Positions 25,285 through 32,937 of a DNA stretch of 44,517 bases are shown here, one piece after another. The stretch lies in the NCBI GenBank assembly GCA_038065755.1, contig JBBTQJ010000020.1:1-44517 (forward strand), written 5' to 3'. This stretch comes from JBBTQJ01 sp038065755 (GTDB lineage Bacteria; Patescibacteriota; Minisyncoccia; Minisyncoccales; Staskawiczbacteraceae). The notes under the pieces were generated by a model that did not search any database, was not told the origin of the DNA, and worked only from the letters and a program-made list of their open reading frames with translations. Positions within the stretch are counted from its first letter, which is position 1, and every line of letters starts with the position of its first letter. The position numbers were made by a program, and so were the translations under genes.

Positions 25285-25638
25285 TTATTTTGCGGCTGCA
25301 AGAGGGTCGTCTAATGTTTGTATTTGTATATATTTTATTTTTTTGGTTTTTTCAAAGCTTAATTCTTTGGTTTTAGTTTCCAAATTGCCCATAAATCCGC
25401 TCTTGGCAAAATCTACTTCCAAATTTTTATTTTTCTGCAAAAGATTGTTTTGCTGTTTTTCATAATTTTTAATCAAGTAAGCTCCCCTTGTCAACTCGTT
25501 AATGCTGTATATGTAAAAAAATAATGAAAACACTATCATAATGAAACTAACAAAGCAAAGAGAAGGAAATTTTAATATTTTTGTTTTGCTCTGCGCCTTG
25601 TTGTTTATATGAAAATATTTTAACATTGCTGTTGTCAT
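25285..25638 (-). CDS. ftsL: FtsL-like bitopic division protein
   Basis: A 117-aa protein with a short cytoplasmic stub, one membrane helix (about 27-47) and a heptad-rich external coil (NYEKQQNNLLQKNKNLEVDF). FtsL proteins share little sequence, so the call rests on topology and place: its ATG overlaps the rsmH stop as ATGA, and ftsI follows after 19 bases. Confidence 0.75.
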   Translation of the reverse strand: MTTAMLKYFHINNKAQSKTKILKFPSLCFVSFIMIVFSLFFYIYSINELTRGAYLIKNYEKQQNNLLQKNKNLEVDFAKSGFMGNLETKTKELSFEKTKKIKYIQIQTLDDPLAAAK

Positions 25639-26546
25639 ATCGGTTTTATTGCGGCTCTTAATTTTGCCGACCTTGACCTTGGGTTTATTTTTATTTCCTC
25701 AAAATCAGCCGTTATCGGCTTTTTAGTTAATATTTTTAATGCTTTATTTTTTTCTTCTTCTTTAAAAAAGTTTTTAACAATTCTGTCTTCTAAAGAATGA
25801 AATGAAATTATTACTGTTCTTCCTCCGGGAGCCAAAACCGAAATAATTTGAGGCAAAACTTTAATCAGATTATTCAACTCGTCGTTAACTTCAATTCTCA
25901 AGGCCTGAAATATTCTTGTTGCGCAGTGAATTCTTCCACGCTGAAATTTTAAGGGAACCGCTTTTTTAATGATTTTAACCAGATGAAGGGTGCTTTCAAT
26001 TTTTTTAATTTTTCTCTCTTCTATGATTTTATTTGCAATTTGCCTGCTAAACCTTTCTTCTCCGTATTCTTTAAAAATTCTTTCTAAATCATCTTGCCTA
26101 CACTCGTTCACAATTTCCTCCGCTGTTAAATATTTTTGGTTTTTGGTTTTTGGTTTTTGGTTTTCTGTGCCGTATCTCATATCAAGTGGCTCGTTTTTTA
26201 AAAATGTAAATCCCTTGCCTGAGTTTTCCAGCTGTTCTGACGAAAATCCCAAATCCAATAAAATTCCGTTCACCGGCTCAAACTTTTTCTCTTCAATTAT
26301 ATTTTTTAAATTAGAATAAGAATCGTTTGTTAAAATTATTCTTTCTTTGAAATCCGCCAACTGTAATTTTGTATTTTCTATTTGACTGGGATCTAAATCA
26401 ATTCCTAAAACTTTTCCATATGGCCCTGTTTTTTCTAAAATAAATTTTGTATGCCCGCCCTGCCCTATGGTGCAGTCAATAAAATTTTCGTTGGGCTTTG
26501 GGTCTAAATATTTTATAACCTCTTTTGTAAGAACCGGAACGTGCAT
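25635..26546 (-). CDS. rsmH: 16S rRNA m4C1402 methyltransferase RsmH (MraW)
   Basis: Methylates N4 of C1402 in 16S rRNA. The start HVPVLTKEVIKYLDPKPNENFIDCTIGQGGHT is characteristic, followed by GILLDLGFSSEQLE and, at the C-terminus, ISFHSLEDRIVKNFF and NPRSRSAKLRA. Length 303 aa. Between DMRYGT and LTAEEIVN lies the extra segment ENQKPKTKNQKY, encoded by a TTTTTGG tandem repeat at 26131-26165. It is separated from mraZ by a palindromic repeat. Confidence 0.95.
   Translation of the reverse strand: MHVPVLTKEVIKYLDPKPNENFIDCTIGQGGHTKFILEKTGPYGKVLGIDLDPSQIENTKLQLADFKERIILTNDSYSNLKNIIEEKKFEPVNGILLDLGFSSEQLENSGKGFTFLKNEPLDMRYGTENQKPKTKNQKYLTAEEIVNECRQDDLERIFKEYGEERFSRQIANKIIEERKIKKIESTLHLVKIIKKAVPLKFQRGRIHCATRIFQALRIEVNDELNNLIKVLPQIISVLAPGGRTVIISFHSLEDRIVKNFFKEEEKNKALKILTKKPITADFEEIKINPRSRSAKLRAAIKPI
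26131..26165 (-). repeat. Short tandem repeat inside rsmH
   Basis: About five units of a 7-base unit (TTTTTGG on the plus strand). Seven bases is not a multiple of three, yet the reading frame is intact, giving the KPKTKNQK-type stretch. Slippage would shift the frame. Confidence 0.7.
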
Positions 26547-26575
26547 TATAGTTTCAATTATTTTTAATCCATTCT

Positions 26576-26662
26576 AAGCGAGGCAATAAATTTTTCGAGC
26601 GCAAGGGCTGGCTCCCCTGAAAGAGAGTATCCCTCGCCGAGAAAAATTTGATTGCCGAGCGT
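26576..26662 (-). repeat. GCGAGGCAAT palindromic repeat, copy 1
   Basis: Ends AGCGAGGCAATAAATTTTT and GAAAAATTTGATTGCCGAGCG pair as an imperfect inverted repeat. The inside differs from the copy at 36873-36951 but also folds. It lies directly after the mraZ stop, inside the operon. Confidence 0.75.
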
Positions 26663-26664
26663 AG

Positions 26665-27096
26665 CTATATACCCAAGGGCCCTAATTTTGAAACAATCTC
26701 CTCTATTCCCTTTTCTGCTTTCTTTCTGTATTCTTCCCATTTTTCCGCATCCCAAATTTCTAATCTGTTTGACAATCCGCACACAACCACGCTCTTTTTT
26801 AAACCGGCATAATTTTTTAAATAATCAGGAATAAGTATCCTGCCCAATTTATCTAAAGCAACCTCCATGGCGCTTGCCAAAATAACCCTGGGAAGAGATC
26901 TGGCCTCGCTTTGCGATATGGGGAGATTCCCCAATTTTTCAGACATTATCTGCCATTCTTTTTGTGTATAAACAACCAAACAACTATCAATGCCTTTTGT
27001 TATTATCACCTTATCTCCCAATTCTCCCCTAAATTTAGCTGGCAAAGCCAATCGTTTTTTATTGTCAATTGTATGTTCGTATTGGCCAATAAGCAT
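26665..27096 (-). CDS. mraZ: Division/cell-wall cluster regulator MraZ
   Basis: A 143-aa protein with two SpoVT-AbrB-like DNA-binding repeats: YEHTIDNKKRLALPAKFRGE (about 6-25) and ALDKLGRILIPDYLKNYAG (about 79-97). MraZ forms rings that bind repeats in its own promoter and controls the dcw operon. Matching 10-bp-spaced GTGGR repeats lie between its promoter and its start. It is followed by rsmH, as in most bacteria. Confidence 0.95.
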   Translation of the reverse strand: MLIGQYEHTIDNKKRLALPAKFRGELGDKVIITKGIDSCLVVYTQKEWQIMSEKLGNLPISQSEARSLPRVILASAMEVALDKLGRILIPDYLKNYAGLKKSVVVCGLSNRLEIWDAEKWEEYRKKAEKGIEEIVSKLGPLGI

Positions 27097-27114
27097 GTTT
27101 TTAAGATTTAAAAG

Positions 27115-27163
27115 TTATCCACAGCAAACTTGAATTATCCCACATTTATCCACAACTACCCAC
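27115..27163 (-). promoter_or_regulatory. MraZ-box array overlapping DnaA-box 9-mers
   Basis: On the minus strand GTGGG (27159-27163), GTGGA (27149-27153) and GTGGG (27139-27143) are spaced exactly 10 bp, as expected for MraZ boxes. TTATCCACA, the DnaA-box consensus, occurs perfectly at 27115-27123 and 27146-27154 on the plus strand. Confidence 0.7.
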
Positions 27164-27173
27164 TACATCTCAT

Positions 27174-27202
27174 TTATAACCTTTTTTATGGCACTCAGTC
27201 AA
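27174..27202 (-). promoter_or_regulatory. mraZ promoter
   Basis: TTGACT (27197-27202), 17-bp spacer, TTATAA (27174-27179) on the minus strand. The start, near 27167, puts the MraZ boxes in the immediate leader, where binding would block elongation or initiation. Confidence 0.65.
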
Positions 27203-27247
27203 CACTTTTTATATATATCCCATTTTGTTCGTAAATGAGCATATTTT

Positions 27248-27270
27248 TCCACTCTTTATCCACACCCCAC
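27248..27270 (-). promoter_or_regulatory. Second GTGGR / DnaA-box cluster upstream of mraZ
   Basis: GTGGA, GTGGA and GTGGG at 27248, 27259 and 27266 (spacing 11 and 7), with a third perfect TTATCCACA at 27256-27264. About 90 bp of AT-rich DNA separates it from the first cluster. Confidence 0.45.
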
Positions 27271-27283
27271 ATATTATAATTTC

Positions 27284-27342
27284 ATCACATAATAAAACAC
27301 ATCCACGCATCAACGCGTAGATGTATTTGTCGCATAATAAAA
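27284..27342 (-). repeat. Palindrome between two copies of the recurrent motif
   Basis: ACATCCACGCATC...GCGTAGATGT (27299-27324) is flanked by TTTTATTATGTGA (27284-27298) and TTTTATTATGCGACAAA (27326-27342), both in minus-strand orientation. The palindrome is related to the one at 32070-32095. The rest of the gap 27343-27566 holds two hairpins and no convincing gene. Confidence 0.65.
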
Positions 27343-27448
27343 CTTTTGCGAAAAAAACATGCCCTTATGTGTTTGCTATTCGCCCAAAGGATATAACACT
27401 ATAAATAACTATAAATAAAAAGTAATAATATAAAATCTGCCAAAACTA

Positions 27449-27467
27449 CTACGATCGTAGTTTTTTT
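27449..27467 (+). terminator. CTACGATCGTAG palindrome with T-run
   Basis: Perfect 12-bp palindrome followed by seven T residues on the plus strand. No plus-strand gene is evident upstream except a doubtful 19-codon frame near 27359, so what it terminates is unclear. Confidence 0.5.
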
Positions 27468-27511
27468 GTCAAATTTTGTTCTTAAAATATCGGATAATAA
27501 TAGTTTTACGT

Positions 27512-27536
27512 AAAAAAGCTCCACAATGTGGAGCTT
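27512..27536 (-). terminator. Terminator of the 89-aa ORF
   Basis: AAGCTCCACA/TGTGGAGCTT hairpin with six T residues after it on the minus strand. Confidence 0.75.
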
Positions 27537-27566
27537 AAATTACAATAAAGCAATCCTTATTTTTGA

Positions 27567-27836
27567 TTATTTTGACAAAACAGCTCTCTTTTTCAAAGCC
27601 AAATGATTCATAGCTTCTGCTTCGTTTTCAAATTCTCTAAACGGGCCTGATGTCTGCACAGAGTTGCAGCTGTATTCTGGATTTTCAATCCATAATATGT
27701 TTATACGATATACAAAAATTTCCTGGCCGTTCATTTTTTGCAAATACCGGCCGCTAATAATTTCGCCAATCCACCAGCCAAGCTTGGCATCTGGCTTTAA
27801 AGGAACAACAAATTTTTCTCCGCGACTATTGCACAT
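27567..27836 (-). CDS. Unknown 89-aa protein
   Basis: Not recognised. No membrane segment. The sequence (KLGWWIGEIISGRYLQKMNGQ, PEYSCNSVQTSGPFREF, then a short helix) suggests a small globular protein. AAGAAGGGAG lies 7 bases before the ATG, a clear SD sequence, and the gene is less AT-rich than its neighbours. It is flanked by terminators on both sides, so it is a single-gene unit. Confidence 0.65.
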   Translation of the reverse strand: MCNSRGEKFVVPLKPDAKLGWWIGEIISGRYLQKMNGQEIFVYRINILWIENPEYSCNSVQTSGPFREFENEAEAMNHLALKKRAVLSK

Positions 27837-27897
27837 AGCGTTCTCCCTTCTTGGCGTTTTGCCAAAAAATCTGAAAAATTGTTAAGGTGCTATTAAA

Positions 27898-27940
27898 ATC
27901 AAAAATCCTCTTTTGGGAGGATTTTTGATTTTTTATTTTT
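27898..27940. terminator. Hairpin terminator between the 89-aa and 35-aa ORFs
   Basis: ATCAAAAATCCTC pairs perfectly with GAGGATTTTTGAT, with T-rich sequence on both strands. Confidence 0.75.
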
Positions 27941-27956
27941 TAAAATTTCTGTTCTT

Positions 27957-28064
27957 TTATTTTTTATTTATCAAAAACCTCCCGGGCTTATATCCCAATA
28001 AAAGCAAATTCAACAACAAGCTGGCCAGAAGATTTGCTTGATTAAATAATTTTACCTCTTTCAT
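27957..28064 (-). CDS. Stand-alone 35-aa hydrophobic peptide
   Basis: The frame encodes a Leu-rich peptide beginning MKEVKLFNQANLLASLLLNL and ending in a basic KPGRFLINKK. It has its own promoter (28090-28117) and is closed by the hairpin at 27898-27940. There is no SD sequence. The hydrophobic middle with basic ends resembles small membrane peptides, including type I toxins, but no antitoxin RNA is identified. It lies in a 380-base gap that otherwise has only terminators. Confidence 0.45.
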   Translation of the reverse strand: MKEVKLFNQANLLASLLLNLLLLGYKPGRFLINKK

Positions 28065-28089
28065 ATTATTTTATTTATTTTATATTTTT

Positions 28090-28117
28090 ATTTTACTTTT
28101 TTAAACAATAATGTCAA
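28090..28117 (-). promoter_or_regulatory. Promoter of the 35-aa ORF
   Basis: TTGACA (28112-28117), 16-bp spacer, TAAAAT (28090-28095) on the minus strand, with an AT-only leader. Confidence 0.55.
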
Positions 28118-28150
28118 CTCTGCGGGAAAATTTTTGTGTTAATTTATACG

Positions 28151-28186
28151 AAAAAACCCCGCTAATTAAAAAATTAGCGGGGTTTT
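28151..28186. terminator. Terminator after the 107-aa ORF
   Basis: AACCCCGCTAATT/AATTAGCGGGGTT, a 13-bp stem with A- and T-runs on both sides. Confidence 0.8.
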
Positions 28187-28217
28187 GTTATTGCTATAAT
28201 TCTTATTGCTATAAATT

Positions 28218-28541
28218 TTAAAAAAGACAGGTTACGGTGTTGACGGGAAACATATAATAGCAACTTTGTATACAAGCTGTGCGCACTACTTCTTCAATAA
28301 ATCCTCCCTCGTCTTCTCTGTCACATTCGGAAAAACATGATCCAAGAGCAACCAAAACACAATAGAAAAAATTACCAGAATCTGAAAAAGGTTCTGGATT
28401 GGGAATTATTGATTCGTCGGAAGATGTTGGAAAACTGCCTTTTAAATAATTCTTATCTATGACATTAAAAAAAATAGCCACTGAAAAAACGCTTGTTAAA
28501 ATAAGAATTAAACCGATTATTTTATTTGTCTTATTTTCCAT
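28218..28541 (-). CDS. Membrane-anchored Cys-rich extracellular protein
   Basis: Unknown 107-aa protein. The N-terminus has a membrane helix (about 8-27), then a Ser/Pro-rich linker (SSDESIIPNPEPFSDSG) and a compact C-terminal domain with six Cys (YCVLV, GSCFSECDRED, TACIQSCYY, VTCLF). Such spacing suggests disulfide bonds outside the cell. No lipobox is present. It lies downstream of the Clp-like gene but with a 54-base gap. Function unknown. Confidence 0.6.
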   Translation of the reverse strand: MENKTNKIIGLILILTSVFSVAIFFNVIDKNYLKGSFPTSSDESIIPNPEPFSDSGNFFYCVLVALGSCFSECDREDEGGFIEEVVRTACIQSCYYMFPVNTVTCLF

Positions 28542-28595
28542 TTTTATTGTTTTTTAAATAATCTATATTTATCTTCGACCTTTTTTACAAATATT

Positions 28596-31199
28596 TTAAA
28601 GGTTGGTTTTTGTTACTTCAAAAGTTTCGGGGTTAATTTCAATTTTGTCGCCTTTTTTTATTGTTTCTGAAATTAGGGCCTCTGCAATATTATTTTCTAC
28701 TTTGTCCTGAATTACCCTTCTCATTTCTCTGGCGCCAAAGGCCGGCTTGTAAGAAAGCTCAACGATTTTTTGCTTTAAGGGCTCTGTAATTTCAAGATCA
28801 ATTTCTTTTTCTTTTAGATTTTTTTGAAGGGTTTTTAACATTAATCCGGCTATGTCTAAAAGATTTTCTTTGGTCAGGGGGTTAAAGGTTATAGTGGCGT
28901 CAAAACGGTTTATAAATTCCGGCCTAAAAATTCCTTTGTCAAAAAGAGAATTTAAAAGTTCGTCCTTATTTATTTTTCTTCCCGCCTGCACTTCTTTAAA
29001 AATATAATCTGCTCCGGCGTTAGAGGTGCAGATGATTATTGTGTTTGTAAAAACAACTTTTCTGCCCTGTCCGTCGGTAATGTGGCCTTCGTCTAAAATT
29101 TGCAAAAATAAATTTAAAATATTAGAGTGGGCTTTTTCAACCTCGTCAAATAAAATTAAAGAAAAAGGCGTCTCTCTTACCGGTGTTGTTAAAAGCCCTT
29201 GCATTTCTACCGGGCTCATAGAGCCAATCAACCGCGGAATATCTGAAATAGCCTGAAATTCCGACATATCAATTCTGATCATTTTTTCTTCTGCTTCAAC
29301 AGAGCCGGCTTTTTTAAATTTTTTAGAATCTTTTGTAAATTGGTTGCCAAAATAAATTTGAGATAAAGCTTTTGAAGTTTCTGTTTTACCCACTCCTGTG
29401 GGTCCTAAAAATAAAAAAGTTCCCATTGGCCTTTTTTTATGGCTAATACCAGCCCTTGCCCTTCTCATGGCAATAGATATTTCTTTTACCGCCTCTTCCT
29501 GGTTTATAATTCTCTGATGAATTAAATTTTCCAAATTAAGCAGAACTTCTTTTTCTTTAAATTCCATTTTTCCTATTGGTATTTCGGTTCTGTCGGAAAT
29601 AATTTTGGCAATATGGTGGGGCAAAACAGTTTTTTCTTTTATGGTCTGAATATATACCACCGCCTCGTCTAAAATATCTATGGCTTTTTTAGGAAAAGGA
29701 GTGCTTGGAAAATAACGGGATGTTAAATTTACTATTTCCCGTATACTGGGATACAAAATTAAAATTTTATACTTTTGCTCAAATTCTAGGGCTGAATTTT
29801 GTAAAATCCTGATTGTTTCTTCTTCTGTTACTTCTGATACTTCTATTTTTCTGAACAAATCGGCAAAAGAAGAATTTTTTTCTATATTTCTATGAAGGCC
29901 GTCGTAAGAAGTAATGCCTATAAACTGAAAACTTGGTATTGGCAGATATTTTGACAATATGCCGGAGATATCAATCATTCCCGGCTTTTGAATATCTTGC
30001 CCCACAAAGTTATGCAAATCTTCAATCACTAAAATAACATTGCCGGCCGCAACCACATCTTGAAATATCTGGTCTAAGGTCAGTTCCAGTTTTTCTGAAT
30101 CCTGAATTCTTGAAAGCAAAGAAGTCATATTTAATTCCACCACCCTTTTGTCGTTTAGTTCGGGCAAAGATTTGCCAAAATAACATTTTTGAGCAATTGC
30201 CTCTATAATGCTTTTTCTTCCGGTTCCCGGTTCGCCTATTAATAAAACATTAGACAGATTAGATCTTGATAAAATCATTTCTGTTTCTTCTATTTCTTTT
30301 TGGTGCCCCACAACTTCTCTAAATATCCATTTTTTAACTATGTTTCTCCAGTCTGTGGAAAATTGGTCTAAATTAATAGTGTATCCTGAAGCCCAATCTT
30401 TTCCCAAAGACCCCTGCTTTGACAAATTTTCCTGCGTCCAAAACTTTTTACTTAATTGTAAAATATTTTCTGCAGAATCCAGCCACAATGATATATTTTC
30501 CACATCTTTGTCTTTTAGATCATATTCAATTAAAACTTTTTTAAAAAATTCATTTTTCCTGGCAAGGGCAATGAAAATTTCTTTTTCTCCGATTGTTTTG
30601 TGCTTTATTTCGTTGGAAATGGCCAGCGCCTCTTTTATCAACTCTTCAAAATCAGGAGAAAATAATTCTGTAAATTTTTTCTGCCTTTGCTGTTTCTCTA
30701 AATAATTTTTCGAATCTGCCTGAATTTTTGCAACATCCAGGCCCAGCCTTAAAGAAAGAAGCTGTATATTTTTGCTTGTTTTTAATGCTCCATAAAAAAG
30801 AGCCGTTGAATTAATTTCTGAAATTTTTCTCTTTTTACAAAATTTTACAGCTTCTTCAACAATTTCGGCCGACTCTATGCTTAAAAAATCCGCCAAATTG
30901 TATTTTTCTAAATCTGAAACCACGTCAGACAGCTGTATTTTAATTTCCGGATTTTTAATTTTTAATTTTAAAAACAAAGATAGTTCCCAAAAAAATAGAA
31001 ACAAGATCAAAAAAACAGCCTCTATTTTTACGGCCAAAGAGCTTAAAATAAGCCCCCAATAAACCAACGGAATTAAAAACAAAGAAAGGGCGAATAAATA
31101 TAAAAACAAATTATACAAAAAGCCGGAAAACTCAAAAAATGGATTCTTCCCTGTTTTTACCGCATAATAAACTGCTGTGGTTTTAATGTTAAAATTCAT
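28596..31199 (-). CDS. Membrane-anchored Clp-like double AAA+ ATPase with altered D1
   Basis: An 867-aa protein starting MNFNIKTTAVYYA, because this ATG overlaps the upstream TGA as ATGA. Two hydrophobic segments (about residues 30-80) precede a ClpN-like region and two AAA+ modules. D1 has GEPGTGRKS where Clp proteins have GEPGxGKT, and VIEDLH in place of the usual DE Walker B, so its ATPase is doubtful. D2 is canonical: GPTGVGKT, ILFDEVEKAH, FRPEFINRFD, and a full C-terminal D2-small domain with PAFGAREMRR. No ClpB-type middle coil and no clear IGF/IGL loop for ClpP are seen. A membrane-tethered unfoldase or remodeller is likely. Its partner is unknown. Confidence 0.82.
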   Translation of the reverse strand: MNFNIKTTAVYYAVKTGKNPFFEFSGFLYNLFLYLFALSLFLIPLVYWGLILSSLAVKIEAVFLILFLFFWELSLFLKLKIKNPEIKIQLSDVVSDLEKYNLADFLSIESAEIVEEAVKFCKKRKISEINSTALFYGALKTSKNIQLLSLRLGLDVAKIQADSKNYLEKQQRQKKFTELFSPDFEELIKEALAISNEIKHKTIGEKEIFIALARKNEFFKKVLIEYDLKDKDVENISLWLDSAENILQLSKKFWTQENLSKQGSLGKDWASGYTINLDQFSTDWRNIVKKWIFREVVGHQKEIEETEMILSRSNLSNVLLIGEPGTGRKSIIEAIAQKCYFGKSLPELNDKRVVELNMTSLLSRIQDSEKLELTLDQIFQDVVAAGNVILVIEDLHNFVGQDIQKPGMIDISGILSKYLPIPSFQFIGITSYDGLHRNIEKNSSFADLFRKIEVSEVTEEETIRILQNSALEFEQKYKILILYPSIREIVNLTSRYFPSTPFPKKAIDILDEAVVYIQTIKEKTVLPHHIAKIISDRTEIPIGKMEFKEKEVLLNLENLIHQRIINQEEAVKEISIAMRRARAGISHKKRPMGTFLFLGPTGVGKTETSKALSQIYFGNQFTKDSKKFKKAGSVEAEEKMIRIDMSEFQAISDIPRLIGSMSPVEMQGLLTTPVRETPFSLILFDEVEKAHSNILNLFLQILDEGHITDGQGRKVVFTNTIIICTSNAGADYIFKEVQAGRKINKDELLNSLFDKGIFRPEFINRFDATITFNPLTKENLLDIAGLMLKTLQKNLKEKEIDLEITEPLKQKIVELSYKPAFGAREMRRVIQDKVENNIAEALISETIKKGDKIEINPETFEVTKTNL

Positions 31200-31582
31200 A
31201 TAAAAATAAATAATAATCCGCCTATTATAATAAAGGGAATTAAAAGCCATAATAAAATTATGACAGCTCCTGCTAAAAAAATAATAATTTGTCCCAAAAT
31301 TCCTGTTATAATCAAGGCAATTCTTAATAAAAAACCTATAATCCTTGAAAAAATATTGGAAACCAAGGCGTTAAAAAACTCCCCTACTTCAAATATATTG
31401 GGATATTTCCAGTTATATCTTCTCCATGGAGAAAAAAGCGTTTTAAAAAGTATGTGGACTGAAAAATAATTTAATCCGAATAAAATATAATTTTTCCAAA
31501 CTTGTATCAAAAAATCCGGCATTTCATAAAAATGCCACACCATCCAAGAAAGTATTATATTTTGCTTTTCTGACGCTTCCAT
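31196..31582 (-). CDS. Conserved-looking small membrane protein
   Basis: A 128-aa protein with an aromatic N-terminal half (SWMVWHFYEMPDFLIQVWKN), the element KTLFSPWRRYNW, then two or three membrane helices at the C-terminus. I recall proteins of this type beside Clp-like ATPases in Parcubacteria, but cannot check that here. Its stop overlaps the start of the AAA+ gene, so the two are translationally coupled and may act together at the membrane. Confidence 0.65.
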   Translation of the reverse strand: MEASEKQNIILSWMVWHFYEMPDFLIQVWKNYILFGLNYFSVHILFKTLFSPWRRYNWKYPNIFEVGEFFNALVSNIFSRIIGFLLRIALIITGILGQIIIFLAGAVIILLWLLIPFIIIGGLLFIFI

Positions 31583-31610
31583 AGTTAAATAATTTACAAC
31601 TTCACCATTT

Positions 31611-31692
31611 TGTCATTGCGAGGAGCCACAGCGACGAAACAATCTTTTTAATATTTTTGAGATTGCTTCACCTGCGGGCTCGCAATGACGAA
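31611..31692. repeat. TCATTGCGAGGAG palindromic repeat, intergenic copy
   Basis: Ends TGTCATTGCGAGGAGCC and GGGCTCGCAATGACGAA pair, with AATCT/AGATT inside. It is the same family as the murC insertion (6412-6486). Confidence 0.85.
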
Positions 31693-31709
31693 ACATGCAT
31701 AAATCGTGA

Positions 31710-32051
31710 TTATTTAATCATCTTAATCCCCAGTCCTGCTATCTGCCCTCCCCCCAAAATCAAAATTCCCGCCAAAATTGACCAGCTTATCAAATTCAAA
31801 AGATCAATTATGGCGCTGGCCGGAATTATCTGGCCTATCTGTTGTTTTACGGCTTCTTCCATTTGTTTTTGCAATTGCTCTTGTAAATTCAAATTCTTGT
31901 TGCTTCCCGGTATTTCTGAAACTGGCTGTGTTTTAAAAACCAAGGGCGCAGAAATTTTACCAATAAAAATATTATACGACTGAAATAGTGTCCAGCCAAT
32001 TATTATCAACCCCGCTATTAATAAAACATACCCCAAAATTTTATTCACCAT
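31710..32051 (-). CDS. Two-helix membrane protein of unknown function
   Basis: A 113-aa protein with helices at about 5-25 and 87-108 joined by an external loop that contains a Gln/Glu-rich coil (LQEQLQKQMEEAVKQQ). Not recognised. A repeat element separates it from the next gene, and it may form part of the same transcript. Confidence 0.6.
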   Translation of the reverse strand: MVNKILGYVLLIAGLIIIGWTLFQSYNIFIGKISAPLVFKTQPVSEIPGSNKNLNLQEQLQKQMEEAVKQQIGQIIPASAIIDLLNLISWSILAGILILGGGQIAGLGIKMIK

Positions 32052-32069
32052 ATTTTATTTTACATCTAC

Positions 32070-32095
32070 GCATCTACGCATTGATGCGTAGATGC
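32070..32095. repeat. GCATCTACGCA palindrome
   Basis: Perfect 11-bp arms GCATCTACGCA/TGCGTAGATGC around TTGA. It is related to the palindrome at 27299-27324. A partial extra copy of the arm (CATCTACG) precedes it. Confidence 0.75.
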
Positions 32096-32144
32096 AGGTG
32101 TTGTTTGCGTGCCTGTGTATTAGTATTGTTTAACGACCGCAACC

Positions 32145-32813
32145 TCACCTTTCGTTATCTTCAAACACGTCTTCTACTGTTTTTTTAACAATATCTGTAA
32201 ATTTATCCCAATCCGGTTTTATCCCAATTTTTTCTTTTTTTATTTCTTCGGTAATCTTTTTGAATTCTTCGCCCTTTTCAGAAAAAAACTTTTTTCGCCT
32301 TTCTTTTAATAATATATCTTTTTCTTCTTTTGTTAAATTGTCTAAGGCGCCCGGCTCCAAATACATTTCCTTACTTAAATCAGTTGCTTGCATATAAAGA
32401 TCTCTTATCTTATCAAAAGATTGCTTAATTTTTAAAGACGTTTCTGGGTTGTCTTCATAATATTCGCCAAGATGTTTTTGCAGATATTCCCAGCCCCTAT
32501 CCCAAGCCCTTTGTTCTTCTGAACGAACGGCTTGAAAATTATCCAAATCAGCGTCGTAATTTTTCCCCTCTTCAATAAGATGACCGACCTCGTGGCTGGC
32601 AACGGCAAAGGAAATCGCCTCGTCGGAATCTGGCAAATAAATGTCATCGGGCGAATAGGCTCTTCCCCACAGCTCACTGTCAAAAGAAGGGATTTCTTTA
32701 ACTTCTTGCGGCGCATTGCTGGACTTTTTGATAATAATCACTGGTTTTTCTTCTTTTTCGGGACTTTCTCCTTTGGGGTTTTCTTTAGAATTAAAAAATT
32801 TTTCTGAAAACAT
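32145..32813 (-). CDS. Putative HEVGH-motif metallopeptidase-like protein
   Basis: A 222-aa soluble acidic protein. The HExxH zinc motif lies in VASHEVGHLIEEG (about 73-77), and EEQRAWDRGW about 20-30 residues later could supply a third ligand. The C-terminal half is helical and charged. No signal peptide is present, so it would act in the cytoplasm. The family is not recognised. The HExxH pattern is short and could arise by chance, but a small residue before it and Gly inside it are typical of true zincins. Confidence 0.55.
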   Translation of the reverse strand: MFSEKFFNSKENPKGESPEKEEKPVIIIKKSSNAPQEVKEIPSFDSELWGRAYSPDDIYLPDSDEAISFAVASHEVGHLIEEGKNYDADLDNFQAVRSEEQRAWDRGWEYLQKHLGEYYEDNPETSLKIKQSFDKIRDLYMQATDLSKEMYLEPGALDNLTKEEKDILLKERRKKFFSEKGEEFKKITEEIKKEKIGIKPDWDKFTDIVKKTVEDVFEDNER

Positions 32814-32877
32814 ATTTATTTTTATTTGTGATAGCTTATGTCAAACCTAACCCGTCTCTTAATCTAACTCTTTTATT

Positions 32878-32931
32878 ATTTGTCGCATAATAAATACTGG
32901 GTATTGACAACAAATTATGATTTGCTATAAT
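32878..32931 (+). promoter_or_regulatory. Consensus promoter of a small RNA, next to the recurrent motif
   Basis: TTGACA (32904-32909) and TATAAT (32926-32931) are both perfect, with a 16-bp spacer. The motif TTTATTATGCGACAAA lies just upstream at 32878-32893, in the opposite orientation. Confidence 0.75.
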
Positions 32932-32937
32932 AATAAT

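Noticed and set aside
27359..27418. 19-codon plus-strand ORF before the CTACGATCGTAG terminator
   Set aside because: No promoter or ribosome site is seen and the frame is too short to support.
31200..31250. Upstream start for the Clp-like gene
   Set aside because: It would overlap the previous gene by 55 bases. The ATGA overlap at 31196-31199 is the usual coupling form.
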